A stretch of DNA of 64,000 nt from DIGJ01 sp041821315 (lineage in GTDB: Bacteria > Bacillota > Clostridia > Lachnospirales > Lachnospiraceae), in contig JBGUEO010000012.1 of assembly GCA_041821315.1 (NCBI GenBank), positions 1-64,000 of the forward strand, written 5' to 3'. Position 1 is the stretch's first letter. Each line of letters begins with the position of its first letter. Both the position numbers and the translations under genes were made by a program. Shown one piece after another: positions 15,903-24,702 of the stretch. The notes beneath the pieces are model-generated. The model searched no databases. It was not told where the DNA came from and was given only the letters and a program-made list of their open reading frames with translations.

Positions 15903-17336
15903 ATGAAGAAAGAAATGATACGTATTCATAATTTGAATGTGGAATACAGTGCTACAATCAAACTATTTCATATCTCTCTTTGCTTATTGGAAGGAGAATG
16001 TGTAGGATTTCTTGGATTGGTTAATTCAGGAAAAAATATGTTAGTCGATATTATATGCGGAAAACACGAAATCGATCGAATGGGATTTTATATCGATGGG
16101 AAAAGAAATATATCTTCATCAAACCTGCAAAAATTGGTTTATAAAATAACCGATTCAAATTATCTTATTGATACATGGACAGTTGCAGAATATATCTGTT
16201 TGGTGGAAAATGGATTTGCTTTGGGGGTGCTAAGAGAAAAAAAATTAGAAAAGAAGGCACAAGAATTATTAGAAAAGCTTGGACTGGATGTTGATGTAAG
16301 GCAAAGAATGAAAGATCTAACAGAGTTAGAGAAACGAATGGTAGATTTAGCAAAAGCATATAGTAATCATATTAAAATTTTGGTAGTAGAAGATGAATTC
16401 GAAGGTTGTTCAACGAAAGATATTGAACTCTTTAAACAACGAATGGATCTGGTAATCAAAGATAAGATGGTGGTTATCATAAACAGTCATTCGGATAATG
16501 TGTCCTTCATTTTATCGGATAAATATGTTATCTTAAAAAAAGGATTTATTGTAAAAAAGTGCAATAAGAGTTATATAAAAGACAGCCAACACTTGGAAAA
16601 ATATTTATTAGAAGAAATTCCTGTAATGGGGAAAAATAGAAACGATAACTATAAAAACGAATCAATACAAAGAAAAGAACCACTCTACTTGATCGAAAAC
16701 ATGAGGTGGATTGACAAAAAATTAATGCGCTTTGCATTTTATAAAGGCGAAGTAGTAACGATACTTGCACTCAATGTGAAAGAAAAAGAGAAAATTTTCG
16801 AATTATTATCCGGAAGATTGATTGATAAATATATGAAAATAGTACTGGAAAAGGAACGATGTAATTTTAATGACATTGCGGATTTTGTAAAAAATAAAAT
16901 TGTCTCTATTTCAGATATGGGTGGGGAAAGTGAACTTTTGCTTAGTATGTCAGTAGGAAATAATTTGCTGATACCATCCTTGGATAAAATTCCCTCATTT
17001 GAGCATTTATTTGCACAAAATAAAGTGGTTCGAATGTTAGAGAGGGAGATAATTGATGAAAATTCGAACGGAAGCGAGATGATTCAATACAAAAGTGTCA
17101 ATGATCATATCGTAATTTTATTGGAGCGATGGTATATTTACAAACCCAAAGTATTGGTTCTCTTTGAGCCGTTTGTTCACTGCGATTTATATGGAGTTTC
17201 ACTGGTGAAATCGTATATAAAAAAATTTATAGAATTAGAAACAACGGTCATAATTGTAAAATCAAGAGAAGAGTATATTGAAGATATCTCAGACCGAATA
17301 ATTAATATGGAATATGAAAAAGGGAGTGATATGTAA
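15903..17336 (+). CDS. degenerate RbsA/MglA-like ABC ATPase, probable signalling partner
   Basis: 477 residues with the two-cassette plan of sugar ABC ATPases but badly eroded motifs. In the first half the Walker A region reads GLVNSGKN (final Ser/Thr lost) and the signature LSGGQ is replaced by LTELE; a Walker B-like ILVVEDEF and the switch histidine (INSHSDN) remain. The second half has no Walker A, no signature, and Walker B reads VLVLFEP. Catalytic hydrolysis is unlikely. An intact ATPase for the same transporter lies at 18537, so this copy is not the motor. Its place directly after a sensor-less kinase suggests it binds the permease or kinase and relays transport state. Role inferred. 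Confidence 0.75.
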   Translation: MKKEMIRIHNLNVEYSATIKLFHISLCLLEGECVGFLGLVNSGKNMLVDIICGKHEIDRMGFYIDGKRNISSSNLQKLVYKITDSNYLIDTWTVAEYICLVENGFALGVLREKKLEKKAQELLEKLGLDVDVRQRMKDLTELEKRMVDLAKAYSNHIKILVVEDEFEGCSTKDIELFKQRMDLVIKDKMVVIINSHSDNVSFILSDKYVILKKGFIVKKCNKSYIKDSQHLEKYLLEEIPVMGKNRNDNYKNESIQRKEPLYLIENMRWIDKKLMRFAFYKGEVVTILALNVKEKEKIFELLSGRLIDKYMKIVLEKERCNFNDIADFVKNKIVSISDMGGESELLLSMSVGNNLLIPSLDKIPSFEHLFAQNKVVRMLEREIIDENSNGSEMIQYKSVNDHIVILLERWYIYKPKVLVLFEPFVHCDLYGVSLVKSYIKKFIELETTVIIVKSREEYIEDISDRIINMEYEKGSDM

Positions 17337-17354
17337 ATATTACTTCCCTTTATT
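17319..17354 (+). terminator. hairpin ending the regulatory operon
   Basis: AAAGGGAGT and ACTTCCCTTT pair around the pseudo-ATPase stop codon, followed by ATTAAAA. It separates the regulator operon from the solute-binding protein, which has its own promoter. Confidence 0.55.
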
Positions 17355-17387
17355 AAAATCATCGTACGTATTCTAAAGACTACCACA

Positions 17388-17416
17388 TTGGATGGAGAGT
17401 AAAACCCAAATATAAT
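17388..17416 (+). promoter_or_regulatory. promoter of the transport/catabolic operon
   Basis: TTGGAT (17388-17393), 17-base spacer, perfect TATAAT (17411-17416). A CTTTC-AAAC-GAAAG inverted repeat lies just downstream before the AAGGAGG ribosome site and could be a regulator contact. Confidence 0.6.
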
Positions 17417-17465
17417 GAAATTACTTTCAAACGAAAGAAACCATATAATGTATAAGGAGGAAAAA

Positions 17466-18464
17466 ATGAAAAGAAGAATTTTATCAGTAATGTTAGTGTT
17501 GGTGATGGCAGTCGGCTTGATGGGGTGTAGTTCCGATCAGTCTTCTTCAAACAGTACAAATGAAACCACAGACAGTAGTGTGGAAACTGGAAAAGATTTA
17601 ACGTTTGTAGTAGTACCAAAATGTGTACATCCTTGGTTTGATGAAGTAAACAAAGGTGCACAGGCACAAGCAGATGCCCTATCAAAGCAATTAGGAGTAC
17701 AAGTAAAAATTGATTACAGAGCCCCTGAGACTGCAGATGTAGCAGAACAAAATACCGTATTAGAGCAAGCAGCGGCAACAAAGCCGGATGGGATTGCACT
17801 TGACCCGTTGGATTATGAAGGAAATAAGGCTGTTATTGAAGAAATTCAAAAGCAGGGAATTCCCGTTGTTTTGTTTGATGCTCCAGCTCCAGCCGGAAGT
17901 GATTTAACAAGTGTTGGAAATGATTTTGCTGAACAGGCAACAATAGCGGCAGATCAATTAGCCAAGTTGATAGGAGAAGAAGGTAAGGTTGCAGTTATGC
18001 AAGGAGTTCCAACTGCTCCCAATCATGCACAACGTTATCAGGCACATTTGGACGCGTTAGCAAAATATCCAAACATAGAAGTGATTGAGGGTGGAATTGA
18101 TAATGATAGTGTGGAAGAAGCACAATCACAGGCAGCAGCAGTATTAGCGGCAAACCCAGATTTAAAAGGATTTTTAAATTGTGATGCATGTGGTTCTGGA
18201 ATTGCAGCAGCAGTAGAAGAAGCAGGAAAAACGGGACAAGTTAAAATCGTTAGTATGGATAATTTGATTGAAATTTTGGAATATGTGAAGAGTGGAACAA
18301 TTACAGCTACTTCATCCACAATTCCTCAAATGCAAGGTTCGATGGCAATACTAATGTTGTGGCAGGCATCCATGGGAATTGATATTCCAAAAACGGTTGA
18401 CACTGGAATTGCATATATTGATTCTTCAAATATTGATGAATGGATTGATATGGTGAATAACTAA
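17466..18464 (+). CDS. sugar ABC transporter solute-binding lipoprotein (RbsB-like)
   Basis: 332 residues from the ATG at 17466 after AAGGAGG. Signal peptide with lipobox LMGC (Cys near residue 20), a Ser/Thr-rich linker, then a periplasmic-binding-protein-1-like domain (Peripla_BP_4) from about 40. Features include FVVVPKCVHPWF, GIALDPLD, VVLFDAPAPAG and LNCDACGSGIAAA. This family binds monosaccharides and polyols. By context (EryC/DhaKL/RpiB-like genes downstream) the ligand may be a four-carbon sugar or polyol. It is followed by a hairpin that could keep binding-protein expression above that of the membrane parts. Confidence 0.9.
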   Translation: MKRRILSVMLVLVMAVGLMGCSSDQSSSNSTNETTDSSVETGKDLTFVVVPKCVHPWFDEVNKGAQAQADALSKQLGVQVKIDYRAPETADVAEQNTVLEQAAATKPDGIALDPLDYEGNKAVIEEIQKQGIPVVLFDAPAPAGSDLTSVGNDFAEQATIAADQLAKLIGEEGKVAVMQGVPTAPNHAQRYQAHLDALAKYPNIEVIEGGIDNDSVEEAQSQAAAVLAANPDLKGFLNCDACGSGIAAAVEEAGKTGQVKIVSMDNLIEILEYVKSGTITATSSTIPQMQGSMAILMLWQASMGIDIPKTVDTGIAYIDSSNIDEWIDMVNN

Positions 18465-18472
18465 AATAAGTA

Positions 18473-18515
18473 AAAAGGGGGTTGGGCTTATGAAGCACAA
18501 GTTCAACCCTCTTTT
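18473..18515 (+). promoter_or_regulatory. post-binding-protein hairpin (attenuator/mRNA stabiliser)
   Basis: AAAAGGGGGTTG pairs with CAACCCTCTTTT (one wobble) around a 19-base loop, between the binding protein and the ATPase gene. There is TTTT at the base of the stem but no long U run, so partial termination or 3'-end protection is likely. Confidence 0.6.
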
Positions 18516-18536
18516 GAATTTTAAAGGAGTATTCCA

Positions 18537-20015
18537 ATGAAAGTATTAGAAGCGCGCAATATCACAAAAATATTTCCAGGCGTAGTCGCTTTGGATTCTG
18601 TGGAAATTTCGTTTCATTTAGGAGAGATTCATTGCATCATAGGTGAGAATGGAGCAGGGAAGAGTACTTTGATTAAATGTTTGACCGGTGTATATGAACC
18701 GGAAGATGGACAAATTTTTATTCAGGAAATGGATGCAATAAAGAATAAAAAATTATTTGATAAGATTGCCTATGTTCCGCAGGAAATCGACCTGTTTGAT
18801 TATATGTCAGTTGCTGAAAATCTATTTTTACCTTATGAAAGATCAGGAATTAAAGGCTTAGTTAAAAAGAAGGATTTGGAAGATAAAGCGATACCTTTAT
18901 TGGAAAAGTTTCAAATTCAGGTGGAGCCTGGCACGTTAGTAAAAGATATTTCCGTTTCAGAACAACAGTTACTTCAAATTGCGAGAGCTACTGTTCATGA
19001 AGATTATGAAGTACTTATGTTGGACGAGCCCACAACGAGCCTTACGACGAAAGATACGAAAATTCTTTTTAAAGTAATCGAGCAGATAAAGAGTGAGAAC
19101 AAAGCAATTATATTTATCTCACATAAATTAGATGAAATATTTGCCTTAAGTGATGTAATTACAATATTTCGAAATGGTGTTAAAGTTGCTTATTCTAAGA
19201 TTGAAACCGTTGACATCCCTTGGGTAATTGGACAGATGACGGGACATTCGCTTGATCAGACACAGGTTTTTCTTTCGCAGAAGGTGACGGATGAAATTCT
19301 TCTTGAAGTGGATCATTTAACTGGTGAACGGTTTACGGATGTGAGTTTTAATCTAAAAAAAGGAGAAATCCTTGGCTTTGCGGGTTTGGTAGGAGCTGGA
19401 AGAAGTGAGCTGATGCAAGCTATTTTTGGATATTTGCCAGTATATGAAGGAAGTGTAACACTGGATGGTAAGAAGTGCAAATTAGGAGATACAAATTATT
19501 CGGTTAAAAATGGTTTGATTTATCTTCCAGAAGAGAGAAAAGCACAAGGGATTTTGCCGATGCTTAGTGTTCGGGAAAACATCAGTATTACGAAACTGGA
19601 TGAACTAAAAAGTCCAATGGGAATATCCAAAACAAAAGAGGAGGATTTATCATTACGGGTAATCCGTGATTATGATGTAAAAACTCCTGATATAGAAAAG
19701 GAAATTAAATTTTTAAGTGGTGGTAATCAGCAAAAGGTAATTATTGGAAGATCCATGTGCTGCAATCCGAAAGTATTAATTTTTGACGAACCAACAAAAG
19801 GAATTGATGTAGGAACAAAGGCTCAAATCTATCGCATGATGAAGGAACTGGCGGAGGAGAAAGGAATAGGTATTATACTGATTTCTTCGGAAATGGAAGA
19901 AGTCAAGAAATGCTCCAATCGAATTATTGCGTTGTATAATGGTAAAAAAGTAGCTGAATTTGATGCAAGGGCTGATAGTGAGGAGATTTTGAGTTCTATT
20001 ATCGGTGTGAAATAA
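18537..20015 (+). CDS. sugar ABC transporter ATPase (RbsA/MglA family)
   Basis: 492 residues, two fused cassettes. First: Walker A GENGAGKST near 36, signature SVSEQQL, Walker B LMLDEP, switch His in ISHKLDE. Second: the typical altered Walker A (GLVGAGRSEL) and a good signature LSGGNQQK with LIFDEPTKGIDVG. RBS AAAGGAG 7 bases before the ATG. Energises import by the permease that follows 19 bases later. Contrast with the eroded homologue at 15903. Confidence 0.95.
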   Translation: MKVLEARNITKIFPGVVALDSVEISFHLGEIHCIIGENGAGKSTLIKCLTGVYEPEDGQIFIQEMDAIKNKKLFDKIAYVPQEIDLFDYMSVAENLFLPYERSGIKGLVKKKDLEDKAIPLLEKFQIQVEPGTLVKDISVSEQQLLQIARATVHEDYEVLMLDEPTTSLTTKDTKILFKVIEQIKSENKAIIFISHKLDEIFALSDVITIFRNGVKVAYSKIETVDIPWVIGQMTGHSLDQTQVFLSQKVTDEILLEVDHLTGERFTDVSFNLKKGEILGFAGLVGAGRSELMQAIFGYLPVYEGSVTLDGKKCKLGDTNYSVKNGLIYLPEERKAQGILPMLSVRENISITKLDELKSPMGISKTKEEDLSLRVIRDYDVKTPDIEKEIKFLSGGNQQKVIIGRSMCCNPKVLIFDEPTKGIDVGTKAQIYRMMKELAEEKGIGIILISSEMEEVKKCSNRIIALYNGKKVAEFDARADSEEILSSIIGVK

Positions 20016-20034
20016 GAATAAGAAGGAGTTATTT

Positions 20035-21054
20035 ATGATGACTGGAGAAAAAACAAAGAAAAATAACACATTTATCAGTGCATTGAAAAAAAGTAATATG
20101 ACAGCAATTGGAGTAGTGCTAATTCTAATGATTCTATTGGCAAGTATATTTTCACCATATTTTTTAGACATTTACAATTTGCAATCGCTGATTCGAGACT
20201 TGGCGTTTATTGGAATGATTGGTATTGGGCAGTCACTTCTCTTACTGATTGGTGAGTTAGATTTATCGGTTGGAAAAATAGCATCCTTATGTGGAATTGT
20301 TTCTGGAATGATGATGATGCACTGGGGGTGGAATCCATATGTAGCACTTTTGGGTGCGCTAGTGCTCGGGTTTATGCTCGGATTTTTGAATGGAACAATT
20401 ATCACAAAATTAAGGCTGAATGCTATGGTTGCCACAATCGGAATGCAAGGTGTGTATGGAGGCATTAATCTGGTGTTAACAAAAGGAAAGGCGATTACAG
20501 GAATACCATCTTGTATTCATATCTTTGGTAAAGGAAGTATTGGACCAATTCCATTTCCTTTTATTTTTACATTAATTATTCTTATCTTAGTTTTATTTCT
20601 AGTTAAGAAAACAAAAACAGGAAGATATATATATGCAATCGGAAATAATAAAGATGCTGCAAAAGTGTTAGGAATTCGAGTTGATAAAATACGTGTTATG
20701 ATTTACTCGATTGTGGGAGGAATCTCTGCTTTAGCTGGTATTTTATATGTAGCCAGGTTAGGATCTGCACAATCTTCTGTTGGTGAAAATTGGCCAATGA
20801 ACTCAATTGCTGCATCGGTAATAGGAGGGGTTGCACTAACGGGTGGAATTGGTAATCCAGCCGGAGCATTGATTGGAGCTGCTATTATAAGCATTATTCA
20901 AAATATGATTGTATTATTTGGAGTTAATGTATATTGGCAGTCAGCAGTTAGTGGATTCGTTGTAGTAATTGCAATTTCATTTAGTTCATTATCAACTATT
21001 ATACGAGAGAAAAAACAAAGAAAAATTAAAGTAATGAAGATAAATAAGGGGTGA
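20035..21054 (+). CDS. sugar ABC transporter permease (RbsC family)
   Basis: 339 residues with about nine or ten hydrophobic helices (BPD_transp_2 family). Typical marks are the GELDLSVG loop near 73, GFLNG near 114 and GGVALTGGIGNPAG late in the protein. Expected to work as a homodimer with the ATPase at 18537 and the lipoprotein at 17466. RBS AAGGAG precedes the ATG. Its stop overlaps the ribosome site of the next gene, so translation is coupled to the catabolic enzymes. Confidence 0.95.
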   Translation: MMTGEKTKKNNTFISALKKSNMTAIGVVLILMILLASIFSPYFLDIYNLQSLIRDLAFIGMIGIGQSLLLLIGELDLSVGKIASLCGIVSGMMMMHWGWNPYVALLGALVLGFMLGFLNGTIITKLRLNAMVATIGMQGVYGGINLVLTKGKAITGIPSCIHIFGKGSIGPIPFPFIFTLIILILVLFLVKKTKTGRYIYAIGNNKDAAKVLGIRVDKIRVMIYSIVGGISALAGILYVARLGSAQSSVGENWPMNSIAASVIGGVALTGGIGNPAGALIGAAIISIIQNMIVLFGVNVYWQSAVSGFVVVIAISFSSLSTIIREKKQRKIKVMKINKG

Positions 21055-21059
21055 ATGCT

Positions 21060-21974
21060 ATGATATTAGGACTAAACCTATCGTTTGCCACAAAGCGCTT
21101 TTTGGAACCAAAGCATTTGGCGGCAATGTGTAAACATGAGCTTTTGGTAGAACATATTCAATTTACTTGGGATTTAATCAATCCGTGGTGGCCACAAGAG
21201 CAGCGTGATTTTTTAATCAAAGAATATCGGGAAGCCTTTGAGGCAGAAGGATTAACAATAGATGCTACATTTGGTGGACTGGCATCCTATACCTATGCAC
21301 AACTGTTAGCACCGACAGAAAAACAAAGAGAGATATCGTTTACTTTTTTTAAGAGAGCAATCGATATGACAAGGGCGATTGGTGCAACTGTTATGGGAAC
21401 TCCAGTTGGAGGTATGTTTTTTCTGGATGCAAACGATGAAAAAAGAAGAAATTATTTATATCACACAATGATAGATTACTTAAAAAAATTGGCAGAATAC
21501 GGAAAAGAAAAAGGCTTAAAAGAAATACATATAGAGGCGACTCCTTTGATTACGGAATTTCCACATAGTCCGGAAGTTTCGATTCAGATGATGAAGGACT
21601 TGGAAGAGTCAGCAATCCCGTTTAAGCTCCTAATTGATTGGGGACATGCTCTTTATGAGCCATTATTAAAGGAAAAGGCAGATATGGGATTATGGTTGAA
21701 AGAATGTGCACCATATGTTGGCTCTATTCATTTACAGCAAACAGATGGACGCGTCGACCGTCATTGGGATTTTACAAAAGAAGGAATTGTAACGCCAGAA
21801 TTAATAAAAAAGGTAATGCAAGAAGCAGGACTGGAAGAAATTATTCAATATTTAGAGGTAGTCCCAAGCTTTGAAACTTCGGATCGTGAAGTATATGAAG
21901 GAATGAAAAAAACAATGAATTATCTGCATAACGAGCGATTGCTATCAAAGGAGGAGCCATGGACTACTATATAA
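21060..21974 (+). CDS. EryC-like sugar-phosphate isomerase/epimerase (TIM barrel)
   Basis: 304 residues from the ATG at 21060, which follows AAGGGGTG; a GTG three codons earlier is possible. Belongs to the xylose-isomerase-like TIM-barrel (AP_endonuc_2) family: metal-binding residues are suggested by EHIQF, HIEATPL, IDWGHAL and LEVVPS near the C-terminus. Among relatives, Brucella EryC epimerises erythrulose 1-phosphate at C3. That function fits the neighbouring RpiB-like and DhaKL genes. Sequence alone supports only the family; other ketose-phosphate epimerase activities are possible. Overlaps the next gene by 16 bases. Confidence 0.8.
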   Translation: MILGLNLSFATKRFLEPKHLAAMCKHELLVEHIQFTWDLINPWWPQEQRDFLIKEYREAFEAEGLTIDATFGGLASYTYAQLLAPTEKQREISFTFFKRAIDMTRAIGATVMGTPVGGMFFLDANDEKRRNYLYHTMIDYLKKLAEYGKEKGLKEIHIEATPLITEFPHSPEVSIQMMKDLEESAIPFKLLIDWGHALYEPLLKEKADMGLWLKECAPYVGSIHLQQTDGRVDRHWDFTKEGIVTPELIKKVMQEAGLEEIIQYLEVVPSFETSDREVYEGMKKTMNYLHNERLLSKEEPWTTI

Positions 21975-22525
21975 GCATCTACCAAACGATTCTTTCTGAA
22001 TATGAACAAGTTTTTCAAACAATAAATCAAGATAGTATAAGAGAATTCATTGATGTCATAAAAACACATAATCGCATATTTCTCATTGGAGTAGGACGGG
22101 AAGGTATGGCTACCAGAGCATTTGCAATGCGTTTAATGCATATGGGAAAAGAAGTGCATTGGATTTGGGATGACACAACTCCAAGTATCCAGGCAGGAGA
22201 TCTGGTTGTAGCAACACTTGGAGATGGAGAAATTGGTCACATAAATTACATATGCGAGCGGGCAAAAGCGGCAGGAGGAATGATTTATGTGATTACTGGT
22301 TCACCAAGTGGAAAAACAGCTAAGTATTTAGCGGATCACGTACTGTTCATTCCAGCAGCTGTATATCGAGGAACTGATGAGGTGGTAGCGTCCATTCAAC
22401 CAATGGGGAATTTATTTGAACAATGTTTGTTTATTCTTATGGATATAATTGTCATGATGATTGTGGAAGAAACGAAAGATTTGAGCTTTGATAAAATGGC
22501 AGAACGACATCGGAATATTGAATAA
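21959..22525 (+). CDS. SIS-domain sugar-phosphate isomerase, PHI/HxlB-like
   Basis: 188 residues, a single SIS domain. Helix-glycine loop FLIGVGREGM (near 38-47), then GDLVVATLGDGEIGH and VITGSPSGKTA, which place it with 6-phospho-3-hexuloisomerase-like proteins. No hexulose-6-phosphate synthase partner is in the window, so a formaldehyde-fixing role is unlikely. In this cluster it may isomerise a short ketose phosphate or act as a sugar-phosphate sensor. ATG preceded by AAAGGAGG inside the end of the upstream gene. Confidence 0.8.
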   Translation: MDYYISIYQTILSEYEQVFQTINQDSIREFIDVIKTHNRIFLIGVGREGMATRAFAMRLMHMGKEVHWIWDDTTPSIQAGDLVVATLGDGEIGHINYICERAKAAGGMIYVITGSPSGKTAKYLADHVLFIPAAVYRGTDEVVASIQPMGNLFEQCLFILMDIIVMMIVEETKDLSFDKMAERHRNIE

Positions 22526-22544
22526 GATACGTGAGGTGAAAGAG

Positions 22545-23021
22545 ATGAAAATAGCAATTGGATGTGATGAAGCTGCGTATAATCTTAAGGTAGAAATTAT
22601 GAAGCATCTGAAAAATCACAAAGAGATAGAGGTAGTAGACTTTGGTGCGGCTAAAGGAGATAGTATACTATATCCAGATGTAGCATACACCGTAGCAGAT
22701 GCGATTGCATCGAAAAAGTTTGAACGGGGTATTCTAGTATGCGGTACAGGAATTGGAATGGCAATTTGCGCAAATAAGGTTCCTGGAGTTCGTGCAGCAG
22801 TTTGCCATGATCCGTTTTCCACAGAACGTGCAAGAAAAAGCAACAATGCTCAGATATTGTGTATGGGTGAGCGGGTAATTGGAATTGAATTGGCAAAATA
22901 CTTAGTGGATATTTGGTTACAATGTGAATTTGCGGGAGGGGGATCCGCTCCCAAGGTAGATCGAATCAATGCGTTAGAGGAAGAACATATCAAAAAATAT
23001 CAAGATGCATTTACCGCCTAA
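22545..23021 (+). CDS. RpiB/LacAB-family isomerase, probable D-erythrulose-4-phosphate isomerase
   Basis: 158 residues from the ATG at 22545 after GAGGTGAAAG; the longer frame upstream overlaps the SIS gene without a ribosome site. Active-site Cys66 in VCGTGIGM and the HDPFSTERARKSNNAQIL stretch are typical of RpiB. Family members act on ribose 5-, allose 6-, galactose 6- and, for EryI/DerI, D-erythrulose 4-phosphate. The cluster context (EryC-, TPI- and DhaKL-like) favours the last, giving D-erythrose 4-phosphate. A ribose-5-phosphate isomerase is the conservative alternative. Confidence 0.85.
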   Translation: MKIAIGCDEAAYNLKVEIMKHLKNHKEIEVVDFGAAKGDSILYPDVAYTVADAIASKKFERGILVCGTGIGMAICANKVPGVRAAVCHDPFSTERARKSNNAQILCMGERVIGIELAKYLVDIWLQCEFAGGGSAPKVDRINALEEEHIKKYQDAFTA

Positions 23022-23039
23022 AGCGAGGAAGGGAACGAT

Positions 23040-24044
23040 ATGAAGAAAATATTAAATAAAGATTCAGATGTTGTAGAAGAAATGCTTTCTGGATTTATAG
23101 CGGCATATAGTCGCTATTATGAAGCAATTCCAGGGAAAAATGCCATTTTATATAAAGGAAGAAGAAAAGATAAAGTAGCTCTTGTTATCGGTGGTGGGAG
23201 CGGTCATGAACCATTGTTTAGTGGATTTGCAGGAAAAGGATTGGCAGATGCGGTTGCATGTGGAAATATTTTTGCATCACCCAATCCACAACTGATTGCA
23301 GATACTGCCCAAGCGGTAGACGAAGGAAAGGGAGTCCTTTTTCTTTATGGATGCTATGCAGGCGATAATCTGAATTTTGACATGGCTGAGGAATTATGTG
23401 AATTTAATGAGATTAAAACGGCGCATGTAAGAGTATGGGATGATTGTGCTTCTGCTCCAAAAGAGAGAATCGATGACCGTCGAGGTATCGCTGGTGATAT
23501 ATATGTTATTAAAGTTGCCGGGGCTGCTTGCGATGCCGGACTTCCTTTGGATGAAGTGTTACGTATCACAGAAAAGGCGCGTGATCATATCAATACAATT
23601 GGTTTGGCTACAGCTCCTGGTTCTATTCCAGGATTGGATAAACCAACCTTTGAACTAGGTGAGGATGAAATCGAGTTTGGTATGGGATTACATGGAGAAC
23701 CGGGGATTGAACGAACCACAATGAAACCAGCCAACGAATTGGTTGACCGGATGTACAAGGAATTAAAAGCAGAAATGGCATTAAAAGAAGCCGATGAAAT
23801 TGCCATATTAGTAAATGGACTTGGCTCAACTACACTTTTGGAACTCAACATTGTATATCATGAATTGGATAAACACATCAAGGAAGACAAATTGATTGTT
23901 CATGATGTTGAAGTGAAAAACTATTGTACTTGTCAGGAAATGGGCGGCTTTTCCATTACAATTTTAAAACTGGATCAGGAATTGAAGCAATATTATGATA
24001 CCGAATGTTTTTCACCATACTATGCAAGAGAGGAGATAAGATAG
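23040..24044 (+). CDS. dhaK: DhaK-family ketose kinase subunit
   Basis: 334 residues. Key residues match the positions known in E. coli DhaK: H56 (GGGSGHEP), D109 (CYAGDN) and H218 (GLHGEPG), the last forming the covalent hemiaminal with the ketose. The substrate is a short ketose: dihydroxyacetone in the classic enzyme, L- or D-erythrulose in LerK/DerK. The gene sits in a sugar ABC operon next to tetrulose-phosphate-type isomerases, so erythrulose is plausible. It is separate from DhaL, unlike fused ATP-dependent kinases. RBS GAGGAAGGGA precedes the ATG. Confidence 0.9.
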   Translation: MKKILNKDSDVVEEMLSGFIAAYSRYYEAIPGKNAILYKGRRKDKVALVIGGGSGHEPLFSGFAGKGLADAVACGNIFASPNPQLIADTAQAVDEGKGVLFLYGCYAGDNLNFDMAEELCEFNEIKTAHVRVWDDCASAPKERIDDRRGIAGDIYVIKVAGAACDAGLPLDEVLRITEKARDHINTIGLATAPGSIPGLDKPTFELGEDEIEFGMGLHGEPGIERTTMKPANELVDRMYKELKAEMALKEADEIAILVNGLGSTTLLELNIVYHELDKHIKEDKLIVHDVEVKNYCTCQEMGGFSITILKLDQELKQYYDTECFSPYYAREEIR

Positions 24045-24046
24045 AC

Positions 24047-24685
24047 ATGAGGGGATTAACGGTAGAGCAAACAACGGATATGGTTATTTACACCTGTGAG
24101 GCAATCATTAAAAATAAGCCATATCTTACAGAAGTAGATAGTAAAATTGGAGATGGGGATCATGGGATTGGCATGTCAGGGGGAATGGAAAAGGCAAAAA
24201 AAGAGTTGCAGGCAAATCGTCCCTTTTCTGATGTAAACACGGTATTTAAAACAACTGGAATGACGATGTTAAACTCCATGGGAGGAGCATCCGGAGTTAT
24301 CTTTGGTTCCATGTTTCTTGGAGGAGTCAAAGGAATGGACGTAACGGAAGAATTGGATGGAGATACGTTTACTAAAATTATGAGAGGTTCCCTGGAAGCA
24401 ATCAAAAATAGAGGTAAAGCAAAAGTAGGCGATAAGACCATGGTAGATGCGCTGGAGCCAGCAGTAATAGCGATGGAAGAAGTCGAAAATAAGGATGATT
24501 TGCTATTCTTACTGGAGGTCGCAACAAAAGCGGCAAAACAAGGGGTAGAAGATACAAAAAATCAGATTGCGAACTTTGGACGTGCAAAATCGCTACTCGA
24601 GCGTGCCATTGGTTATCAGGATGCAGGAGCAACATCTGTTTTCATTATTTTTGAAGCGATGCATGAATATGTAAAATCAATTTAA
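24047..24685 (+). CDS. dhaL: DhaL-family nucleotide-binding kinase subunit
   Basis: 212 residues from the ATG at 24047, 2 bases after the dhaK stop; an earlier in-frame start would lie inside dhaK. The DSKIGDGDHG motif supplies the aspartates (D31, D36, D38) that bind Mg-nucleotide, and GGASGVIFGSMF fits the DhaL helix bundle. In PTS-linked systems DhaM rephosphorylates ADP on DhaL, but no DhaM or EIIA/HPr domain is present here. Phosphate may come from a DhaM elsewhere or directly from ATP as in LerK. Confidence 0.9.
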   Translation: MRGLTVEQTTDMVIYTCEAIIKNKPYLTEVDSKIGDGDHGIGMSGGMEKAKKELQANRPFSDVNTVFKTTGMTMLNSMGGASGVIFGSMFLGGVKGMDVTEELDGDTFTKIMRGSLEAIKNRGKAKVGDKTMVDALEPAVIAMEEVENKDDLLFLLEVATKAAKQGVEDTKNQIANFGRAKSLLERAIGYQDAGATSVFIIFEAMHEYVKSI

Positions 24686-24702
24686 AGGAAGAAAGTGCAG
24701 AA

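Noticed and set aside
17380..18537. Several antisense ORFs opposite the sugar-binding lipoprotein
   Set aside because: They are mirror frames of a clear gene with codon structure on the plus strand, and have no ribosome sites.
21959..22525. Ribulose-monophosphate (formaldehyde) pathway
   Set aside because: Only the SIS isomerase-like gene is present; no hexulose-6-phosphate synthase is found in the window.
23040..24685. Standard PTS-dependent dihydroxyacetone kinase operon
   Set aside because: DhaK and DhaL are present but no DhaM, PTS domain or glycerol dehydrogenase; neighbours point to a longer ketose.
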